Positions 15,067 to 25,125 of a stretch of DNA of 64,000 bases are shown piece by piece. The notes under the pieces are model-generated. The model saw only the letters and a program-made list of their open reading frames with translations, ran no database searches and was not told the origin of the DNA. Where the stretch lies: contig NZ_VDCY01000001.1 in the NCBI RefSeq assembly GCF_006517395.1, positions 310,001 through 374,000 of the forward strand, in the 5' to 3' direction. Within the stretch, counting starts at the first letter, position 1, and each line of letters begins with the position of its first letter. The position numbers and the translations under genes were made by a program. The DNA comes from Terrilactibacillus laevilacticus (GTDB taxonomy: Bacteria; Bacillota; Bacilli; Bacillales; Sporolactobacillaceae).

Positions 15067-17489
15067 TAGCCAAAGTGATTGTCGATATTCCCGTTAAGGA
15101 AACGGATCGACCTTTTGATTATAAAATTCCTCTTGAATTTGAATCGTTTATACAGCCAGGAATGAGAGTGCTAGTTCCATTCGGACCAATGAAGCGACTT
15201 GGGTTTATTTTATCTATTGAAACACAATCAGAAATTAAGAACTTGAAGTCGATATCCCAAGTAATTGATCCAACTCCTGTCTTAACAAAGGAATTACTTT
15301 CATTAGGAAAGTGGTTGTCAACCGAAACACTTTGCCCACGTCTTTTTGCTTATTCAGCCATGCTGCCTGCTGTGTTAAAAGGGAACTATAAAAAAATGGT
15401 TCGAATAAATGACCAAGTGAGTCTAGCGCGGGAATTTCCAACATTGCTAGACACGCTTTTAAACAAACCAGAGATGGAATGGACAGAACTACTAAAGAAG
15501 GAACCTGAGCAGTCTGATAGCTTAAATGCGGCAATGAAAAAAGGGTTTATCTCGATTATTCAATGGATAAAAAATGACCGGAGAACATACAAGAAGATTC
15601 GCTATATTGCAACATCTCTCTCAAAAGATGAATTGATAGATGTCACGTCAAAGTTAGATAAGCGTTCATTAAAGCAAAAGCAAGTCTTAGAGTATTTCAT
15701 CAATCAGGAACCTCATCTAAAAGTTGAGATATCAGATATTTTAAAGAGGTTAAATGTCGGCCGTTCTACATTAAAACAACTTGTGAAGAAAGGTTTTCTT
15801 GACGAAACAACAGAGGAAGTCTATCGAGATCCATATGCCGATAAAGAAATTGAAAGAACAACCTCTCTTTCCTTAACGACAGCCCAAAAGAATGCACTTG
15901 CTCCTATTCAAGAATCGATACGTTCACAATCCCATGAGGTATTTTTATGCCACGGAGTGACGGGTAGCGGTAAAACAGAAATCTATCTACAGGCGATCGA
16001 AAAAATATTAAATATGGGTAAAGAAGCGATTGTTTTAGTGCCTGAAATTGCGTTAACGCCGCAAATGGTTCATCGATTTAAAGGCCGTTTTGGTGATGAG
16101 GTAGCTGTCTTGCACAGTGGTCTTAGCCAAGGTGAAAAATACGATGAATGGCGAAAAATCCATGAAGGGGCTGTTCACGTTGTCGTTGGAGCAAGGTCTG
16201 CCATCTTCGCACCCTTTAAAAACCTGGGTTTAATTATTATTGATGAAGAACATGAAACGAGTTATAAACAGGAAGAGCAGCCTCGTTATCACGCGAGAGA
16301 TGTGGCTATCTTCAGAGGTAAATATCATCAATGTCCAGTAGTACTGGGAAGTGCTACACCTTCTCTTGAGTCCTATGCTAGAGCGAAAAAAGGCGTCTAT
16401 CATTTAATCCAATTGCTAGAGCGAGTCAATCAAAGAAGTCTCCCTGAAGTTCAGTTGGTTGATATGCGAGAAGAGCTACGTTCAAACAATCATTCCATGT
16501 TTTCAAAACAATTATTTGAACGGCTGGAGGATCGATTGGAAAAGAAGGAACAAAGTGTCTTATTTCTTAATCGAAGGGGATACTCTACGTTTGTCATGTG
16601 TCGTGATTGTGGTTACGTGGTGCAATGCCCCCATTGTGACATTTCTTTGACCTATCACCGAAAACAAGGGATGCTCAAGTGTCATTATTGCGGTCACCAG
16701 GAACCATACCCCAGTCAGTGTCCAGAATGTACTAGTCATCATTTACGTTATTTTGGAACGGGTACTCAAAGAGTAGAGGAAGAACTAACAAAAGTGCTCC
16801 CGGAAGCAAGAGTGATTCGAATGGATGTTGATACGACCCAGAGAAAAGGAAGTCATGAGAAACTTTTAAAGGCCTTTGGAGAAGGAAAAGCGGATATTCT
16901 TTTAGGAACGCAAATGATTGCCAAGGGGCTTGATTTTCCAAAAGTTACGCTTGTTGGAGTGCTTGCTGCCGATGCAATGCTCCATTTGCCGGATTTCAGA
17001 TCTAGCGAAAAAACATTTCAATTATTAACGCAAGTAAGCGGTAGAGCAGGTCGAGATCAATTACCGGGTGAAGTCATTATTCAATCTTACTCGACAGAAC
17101 ATTATTCTATTATTCACGCTTCCTATCACGATTATCATTCTTTTTATGATCAAGAAATGCAAATGCGTTATCGTCATCATTATCCACCATTTTATTACTT
17201 AGCTTTGATCACTTTATCACATCCTCAAGTGACAAAAGTTGTTGATATAGCAGAAAAAATAGCCGGGCACTTAAAGAAAGGATTATCTTCAGATGCCCAA
17301 ATTCTCGGACCTACCAGTTCAGCTATTCCACGTATCAAAGATAGATATCGCTATCAGTGCATGGTAAAATATAAGCGGGAACCGAACCTTTTAGCGTTAC
17401 TAAAACGAATTCAGGAACATTATCCTACAGGAACAAAAAACGACGATTTAAAAATAACAATCGATTTAAATCCTTTTATCATGATGTAA
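15063..17489 (+). CDS. priA: Primosomal replication restart helicase PriA
   Basis: 3'-5' DNA helicase that reloads the replisome at stalled forks. 808 residues: N-terminal DNA-binding domain, helicase core with Walker A GVTGSGKTEIYL near residue 303 and a DEEH box, a zinc-binding insertion with paired cysteines (CRDCGYVVQCPHC, CHYCG, CPEC), and motif VI QVSGRAGR. Overlaps coaBC. In B. subtilis def follows; here fmt follows directly. Confidence 0.96.
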   Translation: MIAKVIVDIPVKETDRPFDYKIPLEFESFIQPGMRVLVPFGPMKRLGFILSIETQSEIKNLKSISQVIDPTPVLTKELLSLGKWLSTETLCPRLFAYSAMLPAVLKGNYKKMVRINDQVSLAREFPTLLDTLLNKPEMEWTELLKKEPEQSDSLNAAMKKGFISIIQWIKNDRRTYKKIRYIATSLSKDELIDVTSKLDKRSLKQKQVLEYFINQEPHLKVEISDILKRLNVGRSTLKQLVKKGFLDETTEEVYRDPYADKEIERTTSLSLTTAQKNALAPIQESIRSQSHEVFLCHGVTGSGKTEIYLQAIEKILNMGKEAIVLVPEIALTPQMVHRFKGRFGDEVAVLHSGLSQGEKYDEWRKIHEGAVHVVVGARSAIFAPFKNLGLIIIDEEHETSYKQEEQPRYHARDVAIFRGKYHQCPVVLGSATPSLESYARAKKGVYHLIQLLERVNQRSLPEVQLVDMREELRSNNHSMFSKQLFERLEDRLEKKEQSVLFLNRRGYSTFVMCRDCGYVVQCPHCDISLTYHRKQGMLKCHYCGHQEPYPSQCPECTSHHLRYFGTGTQRVEEELTKVLPEARVIRMDVDTTQRKGSHEKLLKAFGEGKADILLGTQMIAKGLDFPKVTLVGVLAADAMLHLPDFRSSEKTFQLLTQVSGRAGRDQLPGEVIIQSYSTEHYSIIHASYHDYHSFYDQEMQMRYRHHYPPFYYLALITLSHPQVTKVVDIAEKIAGHLKKGLSSDAQILGPTSSAIPRIKDRYRYQCMVKYKREPNLLALLKRIQEHYPTGTKNDDLKITIDLNPFIMM

Positions 17490-17528
17490 GGATTGATTAG
17501 ATTTGAAGAAAATAGAAGGTGACATTAA

Positions 17529-18464
17529 ATGAATATTATTTTTATGGGGACACCAGATTTTGCTGTTCCCGTCCTGCAAAGACTCATCGATGATGGTTAT
17601 CAAATAAAAGCAGTTGTTACGCAGCCAGACCGCAAAAAAGGAAGAAAGAAAGTTCTAACTCCTCCACCAGTAAAGAAGCTTGCTACTTATTACAACATCC
17701 CAGTTTTACAGCCAGAAAAAGTAAGAGAGCCTTCAGCTGTACAAGAAATCCTCAATTATCAACCAGATTTACTTGTAACGGCCGCATATGGTCAAATCTT
17801 ACCAGTGACGTTACTGAATGGGCCAAAACTTGGTTGTATTAATGTCCATGCCTCTTTGTTACCTAAATACAGAGGCGGGGCCCCTATTCATCAAGCTATT
17901 ATTGATGGAGAAAAAGAAACCGGTGTAACGATTATGTATATGGTTAAAGCTCTTGACGCTGGAGATATGTTAGCTAAGGTTCGTATTCCAATAGAAGATC
18001 ATGACACGATGGGGACTTTGCATGACAAGCTAAGTGCTGCTGGTGCCCGTTTACTATCAGAAACGATTCCTTTATTAGAGTCAGGACAAATAACCCCTGT
18101 CGCCCAAGATCCAAATCAAGTCACGTTTGCGCCTACCATCCAACATGAAAATGAGAAGATTGACTGGTCTAAAAATGGAAAGGAGATACATAATCTCGTT
18201 AGAGGGTTAAATCCTTTCCCAGGTGCCTATACTTTACTAGATGGCAAGGTATTTAAGATCTGGAAAACTCAAAAACTTGATACTAAAAAAGAGGCAGAAC
18301 CCGGTACTGTCATCGAGTGTGATAAAGAGGCTTTTACGGTAGCTACAGGAAGTCACGAAGCTATTCGGGTATTAGAATGCCAGCCTTCAGGAAAAAAGAA
18401 AATGATAACAAGTCAATTTTTAAATGGAAAATCATTAGATTTAGGTACAAGACTAGGAGACTAA
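17529..18464 (+). CDS. fmt: Methionyl-tRNA formyltransferase
   Basis: Formylates initiator Met-tRNA using 10-formyl-tetrahydrofolate. 311 residues with MNIIFMGTPDFAVPVL, the catalytic INVHASLLPKYRGGAP (Asn-His with a downstream Asp in LDAGDM) and a C-terminal beta-barrel with RGLNPFPGAYT. GAAGGTG precedes the ATG. The peptide deformylase gene that normally sits between priA and fmt is absent from this locus. Confidence 0.96.
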   Translation: MNIIFMGTPDFAVPVLQRLIDDGYQIKAVVTQPDRKKGRKKVLTPPPVKKLATYYNIPVLQPEKVREPSAVQEILNYQPDLLVTAAYGQILPVTLLNGPKLGCINVHASLLPKYRGGAPIHQAIIDGEKETGVTIMYMVKALDAGDMLAKVRIPIEDHDTMGTLHDKLSAAGARLLSETIPLLESGQITPVAQDPNQVTFAPTIQHENEKIDWSKNGKEIHNLVRGLNPFPGAYTLLDGKVFKIWKTQKLDTKKEAEPGTVIECDKEAFTVATGSHEAIRVLECQPSGKKKMITSQFLNGKSLDLGTRLGD

Positions 18465-18467
18465 TAA

Positions 18468-19820
18468 ATGGGTAAACCAATGGCTCGAGAGATTGCTCTC
18501 GATGTACTTTTAAAAATCGAAAAACAACATGCTTATAGTCAATTAGCTTTAAATGAAGCGATAGAGAAGCAAGAATTGAAACCACAGGACAGAGCTCTGA
18601 TCACGCAAATTGTTTATGGTGTATTGCAATGGAAAAAACGGCTGAATTATATTTTGGAAAACTATGTAAACTCAAAGCGGAAACGAGATGATTGGGTTAA
18701 TCTATTATTGCTAATATCCATTTATCAAAAAGAATTTTTATCAAAGATTCCGGATCACGCGATTGTAAATGAAGCAGTTGTAATTGCAAGGAAAAGAGGT
18801 CATCAAGGGATATCTGGATTTGTAAATGGCGTCTTGCGTCAATATTTAAGAAAAGGATCCCCCGATTTATCTAAAATAGAACCTGAAGTGACACGACAAT
18901 CCATTATATATAGTCATCCTGAATGGTTAATTAACCAATGGACGGATGATTTCGGTAAGGAAGCAGCTCTAAATATTTGTAAGGCTAATAATCAACCACC
19001 GACGATGACCATACGCGTGAATACGTTAAAACAGAGTAAATCCGAATTGATAAATCAATTATCTAAAGAAGGAATTGAAGCGGTTGAGGGGGAATTATCT
19101 CCTTATGCCCTCGTTATTAAAAAAGGAAGAATTCTTAAAAGCCCGTTATTACAAGAAGGCGCATTCACAGTTCAGGATGAGAGCTCCATGCTTGTTGCCG
19201 ATAGCGTGCATGCCAAGCCAGGAATGAGAGTGTTAGATGCGTGTGCAGGACCCGGAGGGAAGACGTCACACATCGCTGAATTAATGGAAAATCAAGGTGA
19301 AATCGTTGCGTTTGATCTACATAAACATAAAACGCGTTTAATAGACCAACATGCTAATAGGTTAGGACTTTCTATTATCCATACTATGGCGTTAGATGCA
19401 AGGGAAGCCCAAACACAATTTAAAAATGAAAGTTTTGATCGCATATTAGTCGATGCACCTTGCACGGGACTCGGTGTTATCCGTCATAAACCTGAGATAA
19501 AATGGGAAAAGAAAAATACCGATGTTGAACGGATTGTCAAAATACAACAGGATATTATTCAACAGGTCGCTCCTTTATTAAAAAAGGGGGGGAGACTCAT
19601 TTACAGTACCTGTACGATTGATAAACGTGAAAATGAAAAGGTTATTTATGATTTCTTATCTAAGAACTCGGAGTTTGAATGGGAACAAGAAGGAATGGCT
19701 CATTTGCCAAAAAAAATAAAAAATAACCTCATTGACGATCAATCAATGGTTCAAATATTACCAAGTGATTACGGTACAGATGGGTTTTTCATATGCTGTT
19801 TGCGACGAAAGAAGGCATAG
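18468..19820 (+). CDS. rsmB: 16S rRNA (cytosine-967-C5)-methyltransferase RsmB
   Basis: SAM-dependent m5C methyltransferase. 450 residues: an N-terminal NusB-like RNA-binding domain (MAREIALDVLLKIEK..., VYGVLQWKKRLNY) and a C-terminal Rossmann methyltransferase with LDACAGPGGKTSHIAE, VDAPCTGLGVIRHKPE and the catalytic TC of YSTCTIDKREN. It lies three bases after fmt. The rlmN gene expected next in B. subtilis is missing; prpC follows after 93 bases. Confidence 0.95.
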   Translation: MGKPMAREIALDVLLKIEKQHAYSQLALNEAIEKQELKPQDRALITQIVYGVLQWKKRLNYILENYVNSKRKRDDWVNLLLLISIYQKEFLSKIPDHAIVNEAVVIARKRGHQGISGFVNGVLRQYLRKGSPDLSKIEPEVTRQSIIYSHPEWLINQWTDDFGKEAALNICKANNQPPTMTIRVNTLKQSKSELINQLSKEGIEAVEGELSPYALVIKKGRILKSPLLQEGAFTVQDESSMLVADSVHAKPGMRVLDACAGPGGKTSHIAELMENQGEIVAFDLHKHKTRLIDQHANRLGLSIIHTMALDAREAQTQFKNESFDRILVDAPCTGLGVIRHKPEIKWEKKNTDVERIVKIQQDIIQQVAPLLKKGGRLIYSTCTIDKRENEKVIYDFLSKNSEFEWEQEGMAHLPKKIKNNLIDDQSMVQILPSDYGTDGFFICCLRRKKA

Positions 19821-19913
19821 ATAAATGAGGGATTTTCCAAGCAGTATTGATTGGCTTGACAATTAGGATACAAGTATTCCTCAAAATGGATAACTTCTGG
19901 AAGGGGTGATTAG

Positions 19914-20654
19914 ATGAAGGCTATTTTCAATACGGATCAGGGAAAAGTTAGGGGTCAGAATGAGGATAGCGGTGGTATTTTCTTAAGTGATGACCAATTA
20001 TTAGCTGTTGTTGCTGATGGGATGGGAGGACATCAAGCAGGAGATGTTGCCAGTCAAATGACGTTAGACTACTTCGAAAAAAAGTGGCAGGAAGTAAGCA
20101 AGCCTTTTTCAAAAACAGACGGTGCAAAATGGCTGAAAGGCGTTGTTCAAGAAATAAATCAAACGATTTATGAGTTTGCTGAAACGCACTCCGAATGCAA
20201 AGGGATGGGGACAACAGTTGTTGCTGCGATTTGCCAAAGTGATGCTATCTTCATTTGTTACGTTGGCGATAGCCGTGTTTATATATACGATGGCGAATTG
20301 AAACAGGTAACTGAAGACCATACGCTAGTGAATGAACTCGTTAAATCTGGTCAATTAACGAAAGAAAATGCAGAAAACCATCCCAAAAAACATATTTTAC
20401 TTCGTGCTTTAGGAACAGAACCCGAAGTAAATATTGATTCTTTAACCATAGAATGGTCAAAGCAGGCTCAACTTTTACTTTGTTCAGATGGTTTGACCAA
20501 TAAATTATCAGATGAAAGATTAAAAGATATTTTATCTCTCGACGAGACACTTGAAATGAAATCCGAGCTGATGATTAAGGAAGCTAATGAAGCTGGTGGT
20601 GAAGATAATATAACACTTGTGATCATAGCAAATGATGATGGTGATTTGACATGA
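19914..20654 (+). CDS. prpC: PP2C-type Ser/Thr protein phosphatase PrpC (Stp)
   Basis: Mn2+-dependent phosphatase opposing PrkC. 246 residues with all PP2C metal-binding motifs: GKVRGQNEDS, VADGMGGHQAGDVAS, GMGTTVVAA, YVGDSRVYIY, SDGLTNKLSD and GGEDNITLVII. GGAAGGGGTG precedes the ATG. The stop overlaps prkC by four bases, the usual phosphatase-kinase coupling. Confidence 0.96.
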   Translation: MKAIFNTDQGKVRGQNEDSGGIFLSDDQLLAVVADGMGGHQAGDVASQMTLDYFEKKWQEVSKPFSKTDGAKWLKGVVQEINQTIYEFAETHSECKGMGTTVVAAICQSDAIFICYVGDSRVYIYDGELKQVTEDHTLVNELVKSGQLTKENAENHPKKHILLRALGTEPEVNIDSLTIEWSKQAQLLLCSDGLTNKLSDERLKDILSLDETLEMKSELMIKEANEAGGEDNITLVIIANDDGDLT

Positions 20655-22630
20655 TTGGCAGAAGAATAAGTGACCGTTATGATATTTTGTCTCGTCTTGG
20701 TGAAGGCGGTATGGCGGTCGTATATAAAGCAAAAGATTTAATATTAGATCGTTTAGTTGCTGTAAAAATATTAAGACACGATTTTTCAAACGATGAGGAA
20801 TTTATTCGCCGGTTTCGTAGAGAAGCTGAATCCGTAGCTAGTCTATCGCATCCTAATATTGTTAATATATATGATATAGGAGAAGAAGATGATTGTTATT
20901 TTATCGTCATGGAGTACGTACAAGGCATAACATTAAAGAAATTTATTAAGAGTTATTCGCCAGTCTCTTTTCAAGAAGTGGTCTACATTGCAAAACAGAT
21001 CGCTCTAGCTCTAGCTCATGCCCATGAGAGAGGAATTGTCCACCGTGACATCAAGCCGCACAATATTCTTATTGATGAAAATGAAAATGTAAAAGTTACG
21101 GATTTCGGAATCGCTTTAGGTGTGACCTCAGCTACCATTACATATACAAACTCAATTTTAGGTTCAGCACATTATATTTCTCCTGAACAAGCCAGTGGAG
21201 GGAAGGCAACGATCAAATCAGATATTTATGCTTTCGGGATCGTCCTCTTTGAGTTGTTAACAGATCGTATACCTTATCCAGGATCTTCGCCTGTTACAGT
21301 TGCCATCAAACATTTGAATGATCCTTTTCCATATCCTAAGGATTTTCGTCATGATATTCCGCAATCGTTAGAGAATGTTGTGATTAAGGCCGTTGAAAAA
21401 AATCCGAATCTTCGATATGACACAATGAATGAATTATATGAAGATCTTGATACAGCTTTGGAGCCCAATCGATTGAATGAACCAAGGCGTGAACGACATG
21501 ATGACATCTCTCCCATGGAATACGAATCAACTGATCAAGAAGAGACGATAAAAATACCTGCTGTCCCGAGAAAAACGGAAAATCTTACGGAAGAACAGAA
21601 GCCGAATGAAGGTAACAAGCCATCAAAAAAACCTAAAAAAACAAAAAAGAAACGTTTTTGGCTTTGGATAACGCTCCTTATCTTGATGATACTAATTGGT
21701 GCAAGTGTTGCAGCATTTTATATCTTTCCAAAACTATTTTACGTCCAAGATACGACTGTTCCTGATTTAAAAGGAATGAAGTATCAAAATGCCGTTAAAC
21801 AGTTAAAAGAAAAACATCTAAAATCTCTTAGACGAAACGTGGCAGATAATCAAATCGACAAGGGCAAAGTAGCCAGACAGGATCCTGAAAGCCAAACAGA
21901 AGTTAAGGAGAATTCATCTGTTACAGTTTACGTAAGTACGGGAGCAAAAAAAGAGATTTTAGATAATTATATTGGTTATGATCGGCAATCTGTTCTTGAT
22001 CTCATTCGTGACAAAAACTATAAAGAAATTGTCTGGAAGAAAGAGTACTCATCAACAATTCCTGAAGGTGAAGTGATGAAACAAGATCCTTCTCCAGGTA
22101 AAAAAATAATTCCAAGTCAAACGACACTTGAATTGACTTATAGTGCAGGTGAAGAAGAACAATCCGTTCCAGATTTAACAGGTCTCAATGAAGATGAAGC
22201 AAAAAGTAAATTAGATCATTTGGGTCTAAAAATGAAAGTGAAAGATGGGGATTACTCAGACAGTATAGAGAAAGGGAATGTTCTTGAACAAACCCCGCAG
22301 CAAGGTGAAAGTTTGAAAAAAGGTTCAAGTGTCATCGTCTATCTTTCCAAAGGTAAAGAACTTAAGCCTGAAACAATTAAGAAAACAGTCAAGGTTGAAT
22401 TAGATCAAAACCAAAACGATCAAAACCAAACAGAACAGAAACCAACTCATGTACAAATCATCTATACGGATGCATCACATCATAATGAAACATTTGTTGA
22501 TGAAGAAATTAATGAAACTAAGTCGTATACAATCCCATTGACGATAAATCCTAATGAGAGTGCTAATTACCAAGTCCTGATTAATGGAGAAGTTAAAAAA
22601 GAAGAAACCATTGATTATGATGAGGATTAA
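20651..22630 (+). CDS. prkC: Membrane Ser/Thr protein kinase with PASTA domains, PrkC
   Basis: Senses peptidoglycan fragments; in Bacillus it controls germination and cell-wall metabolism. 659 residues: an intracellular Hanks kinase domain (about 10-265) with GEGGMAVVYKAKD, HRDIKPHNIL and DFGIAL; a basic juxtamembrane stretch; one membrane helix at about 336-357 (WLWITLLILMILIGASVA); three extracellular PASTA repeats (each with VPDL or an equivalent and a QxPxxG-type turn), and a C-terminal domain of about 80 residues beyond the last PASTA, as in B. subtilis PrkC. Confidence 0.95.
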   Translation: MIGRRISDRYDILSRLGEGGMAVVYKAKDLILDRLVAVKILRHDFSNDEEFIRRFRREAESVASLSHPNIVNIYDIGEEDDCYFIVMEYVQGITLKKFIKSYSPVSFQEVVYIAKQIALALAHAHERGIVHRDIKPHNILIDENENVKVTDFGIALGVTSATITYTNSILGSAHYISPEQASGGKATIKSDIYAFGIVLFELLTDRIPYPGSSPVTVAIKHLNDPFPYPKDFRHDIPQSLENVVIKAVEKNPNLRYDTMNELYEDLDTALEPNRLNEPRRERHDDISPMEYESTDQEETIKIPAVPRKTENLTEEQKPNEGNKPSKKPKKTKKKRFWLWITLLILMILIGASVAAFYIFPKLFYVQDTTVPDLKGMKYQNAVKQLKEKHLKSLRRNVADNQIDKGKVARQDPESQTEVKENSSVTVYVSTGAKKEILDNYIGYDRQSVLDLIRDKNYKEIVWKKEYSSTIPEGEVMKQDPSPGKKIIPSQTTLELTYSAGEEEQSVPDLTGLNEDEAKSKLDHLGLKMKVKDGDYSDSIEKGNVLEQTPQQGESLKKGSSVIVYLSKGKELKPETIKKTVKVELDQNQNDQNQTEQKPTHVQIIYTDASHHNETFVDEEINETKSYTIPLTINPNESANYQVLINGEVKKEETIDYDED

Positions 22631-22647
22631 TAAGGAAGGAGGATGTT

Positions 22648-23529
22648 ATGCCAAAAGGGAAAATAATAAAAGCATTGAGTGGATTTTACTATGTGAAAGA
22701 TGGTGATAAAATCATTCAGTGCCGTGGTAGAGGAAATTTCAGAAATCGCAATATAACGCCATTAGTGGGCGATAATGTTCAATATGAGGCAGAAAAAATA
22801 ACAGATGGTAGAATCATGTCTATTGATGAACGTCGAAATTATTTAAATCGCCCACCGATTGCTAACGTGGATCAGGCAGTATTGCTTTTTTCTATTTCTG
22901 AACCCGATTTTGACGATTCATTATTAGATCGCTTTCTCGTTCATGTTGAATCATATGAAATAAAACCCATCATTTGTATCACGAAATCAGATCTAATGAT
23001 AGAAGCCATTTCGAATAAAATACAAGATCTTACCAAAACTTATCAAACGATTGGATATCGAGTGTATATTACATCAAGTTTAGAGGATGATGGAATAGAC
23101 CGATTTAGAGAGGCACTAGAAGGATGCATCAGTGTTTTTGCGGGTCAATCAGGTGTTGGTAAATCATCTCTTCTCAATACATTAAATAAAGAATTGAATA
23201 TTGATACAAACGCCATTTCCAAAAGCCTGGGTCGAGGGAAACATACAACTAGGCATGTCGAATTATTGCCGGTCGGAACAGGATTTGTAGCTGATACGCC
23301 GGGGTTTAGCTCCTTGCAATTTGCTAAAATTGAAGCACAAGAGCTTTCATTATATTTTCCTGAGATGAAAGAGAGAAGTAATCAATGCAAATTTAGGGGA
23401 TGTACACATCTTGTTGAACCTGGATGTGCGATTCAAGAGGCTGTCAAAAGAGGAGAAATTTCTCAATCTCGTTACAAACATTATAAATTATTTTATGAAG
23501 AAATAAATCAACGGAAGAGGCGATATTAA
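22648..23529 (+). CDS. rsgA: Ribosome small-subunit-dependent GTPase RsgA (YloQ/CpgA)
   Basis: Circularly permuted GTPase acting in late 30S assembly; in Bacillus it is also a PrkC substrate. 293 residues: an N-terminal OB fold, G4 (TKSD) before G1 (GQSGVGKSSLLN) and G3 (DTPGF), then a C-terminal zinc site with Cys and His in QCKFRGCTHLVEPGCAI. AAGGAGG lies before the ATG, and the stop abuts the rpe start. Confidence 0.95.
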   Translation: MPKGKIIKALSGFYYVKDGDKIIQCRGRGNFRNRNITPLVGDNVQYEAEKITDGRIMSIDERRNYLNRPPIANVDQAVLLFSISEPDFDDSLLDRFLVHVESYEIKPIICITKSDLMIEAISNKIQDLTKTYQTIGYRVYITSSLEDDGIDRFREALEGCISVFAGQSGVGKSSLLNTLNKELNIDTNAISKSLGRGKHTTRHVELLPVGTGFVADTPGFSSLQFAKIEAQELSLYFPEMKERSNQCKFRGCTHLVEPGCAIQEAVKRGEISQSRYKHYKLFYEEINQRKRRY

Positions 23530-24182
23530 TGCGACTAGCACCATCATTACTTGCGGCGAATTTTGCAAATTTCGAGAGAGATATAAAAGAAGTTGAAAAA
23601 GCAGGTATAGATCTTTTGCATATTGATGTTATGGATGGACATTTCGTTCCAAATATAACAATGGGAATGGATGTTGTTAAAGCAATCAGACCCCTAACCT
23701 CCTGTGAGCTAGATGTCCATTTGATGATCGAACATGCAGATGCATTCATTCATGACTTTGCAAACGCAGGTGCAGATATGATCTCTGTTCATGTTGAAGC
23801 ATGTCCTCACCTTCATCGTACCATTCAATTAATTAAACAGCATGGAGTCAAGGCAGGTGTTGTACTTAATCCTGCAACTCCTGTCGATGTTTTAACATCG
23901 ATATTAGGAGATATAGATTTTATTCTCATTATGACAGTGAATCCAGGGTTTGGAGGCCAATCGTTTATTCATTCAATGGTTGATAAAATATCCGCACTGA
24001 AAGCCATGATTGATGAACGAAATCTATCAATTGAAATTGAAGTTGATGGTGGAATAAATGCCGAAACATTACCGTTATGTTTAAAAGCAGGAGCAACACT
24101 ATTTGTTGCAGGTTCTGCGATATTCGGGAAAGAAAATCGACAGAAAGCCATTCAGGATTTACTAGAAAAAGATTTTTCATAA
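23529..24182 (+). CDS. rpe: Ribulose-phosphate 3-epimerase
   Basis: Interconverts ribulose 5-phosphate and xylulose 5-phosphate in the pentose phosphate pathway. 217-residue TIM barrel with APSLLAANFANFE, the metal and active-site HIDVMDGHFVPNI, MTVNPGFGGQSFI and EVDGGINAET. The start codon overlaps the rsgA stop. Standard rsgA-rpe-thiN order. Confidence 0.96.
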   Translation: MRLAPSLLAANFANFERDIKEVEKAGIDLLHIDVMDGHFVPNITMGMDVVKAIRPLTSCELDVHLMIEHADAFIHDFANAGADMISVHVEACPHLHRTIQLIKQHGVKAGVVLNPATPVDVLTSILGDIDFILIMTVNPGFGGQSFIHSMVDKISALKAMIDERNLSIEIEVDGGINAETLPLCLKAGATLFVAGSAIFGKENRQKAIQDLLEKDFS

Positions 24183-24198
24183 TTATGGGAGCGCAATA

Positions 24199-24849
24199 AT
24201 GACAAAATATGCTATTTTAGCAGGGGGACCATCTCATCTTCATCCTTCCTTTGACCTATTAAAGAATGAATCCTGGCAATGGATTGGTGTTGACCGCGGA
24301 ACTTATAGATTATTAAAAAAAGGTATTACACCGGTTAAATCCTTTGGTGATTTTGATTCAATCACAACAAAGGAAAAAGAGTGGATTTTTAATAAAGAAA
24401 TCAATGTGGACATGTTTCCTTCTGAAAAAGATAAAACCGATTTAGAACTGGCTATTGATTGGGTGATTGAGCAAAATTCAAGTGCCTGTATGGTCATGGG
24501 AGCAACAGGAGGCAGGCTAGATCATGAACTTCTTAATATACAACTGTTATATAAATTGAGTGAGCATCATGTTGAAGCGTGCTTACTCGATCGATATAAC
24601 CGCATTTCCTTGCTGAAACCTGGCGTCCATTCGATTATAAGTGAAAACTCATTTCAATATGTTTCTTTCATTCCATTGACAACGGAAGTGAAAGATCTAA
24701 CTTTGAAAGGTTTTAAATATAAATTAGACCATACAACGATTCGGGTTGGATCGTCACGGTGCATTAGTAATGAATATAAGGATGCTGTTGGTGAAGTGAG
24801 ATTTACTGAAGGTCATCTTTTGATGATCCAAAGTAAAGATCCTTCATGA
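24199..24849 (+). CDS. thiN: Thiamine diphosphokinase
   Basis: Pyrophosphorylates thiamine to thiamine diphosphate (YloS of B. subtilis). 216 residues with the family motifs GVDRGTYRLL, FGDFDS, SEKDKTDLELA and GATGGRLDHEL. GGGAGCG precedes the ATG. End of the plus-strand run before spoVM. Confidence 0.94.
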   Translation: MTKYAILAGGPSHLHPSFDLLKNESWQWIGVDRGTYRLLKKGITPVKSFGDFDSITTKEKEWIFNKEINVDMFPSEKDKTDLELAIDWVIEQNSSACMVMGATGGRLDHELLNIQLLYKLSEHHVEACLLDRYNRISLLKPGVHSIISENSFQYVSFIPLTTEVKDLTLKGFKYKLDHTTIRVGSSRCISNEYKDAVGEVRFTEGHLLMIQSKDPS

Positions 24850-25063
24850 CATTACAATACGAATCGTTCATTCATTTAAGTAATCCCTGATCTTGTTCAC
24901 CTCTAAGAACTTTGACGTTTATAAAGGATTATCAAAAAATTGGGTACTAATTTGTTTTTCATGAATATACTAGTATCAAGGAAATAGTTATTGACCCACA
25001 AAAACATGCTGTCGTCAAAATTTAAAAAAAGCAAATGATTAGTGGGATGTACGCCCATCTAAA

Positions 25064-25090
25064 AATGACCTGTGGGTAGGCATACTTCGA
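25064..25090 (+). promoter_or_regulatory. Possible sigma-E-type promoter for spoVM (weak)
   Basis: CATACTTC at 25081 resembles the sigma-E -10 box (CATACAnT) and lies 38 bases before the spoVM ribosome binding site region, but no convincing -35 box is visible 14-15 bases upstream. The call rests on knowledge that spoVM is a mother-cell sigma-E gene. Confidence 0.25.
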
Positions 25091-25125
25091 TAACTTTATA
25101 AATCAAAGGTGCAAGGAGGAGGAAC

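Noticed and set aside
19854-19890. TTGACA before prpC as a promoter
   Set aside because: A good -35 hexamer is present near 19857 but no acceptable -10 box lies 16-18 bases downstream.
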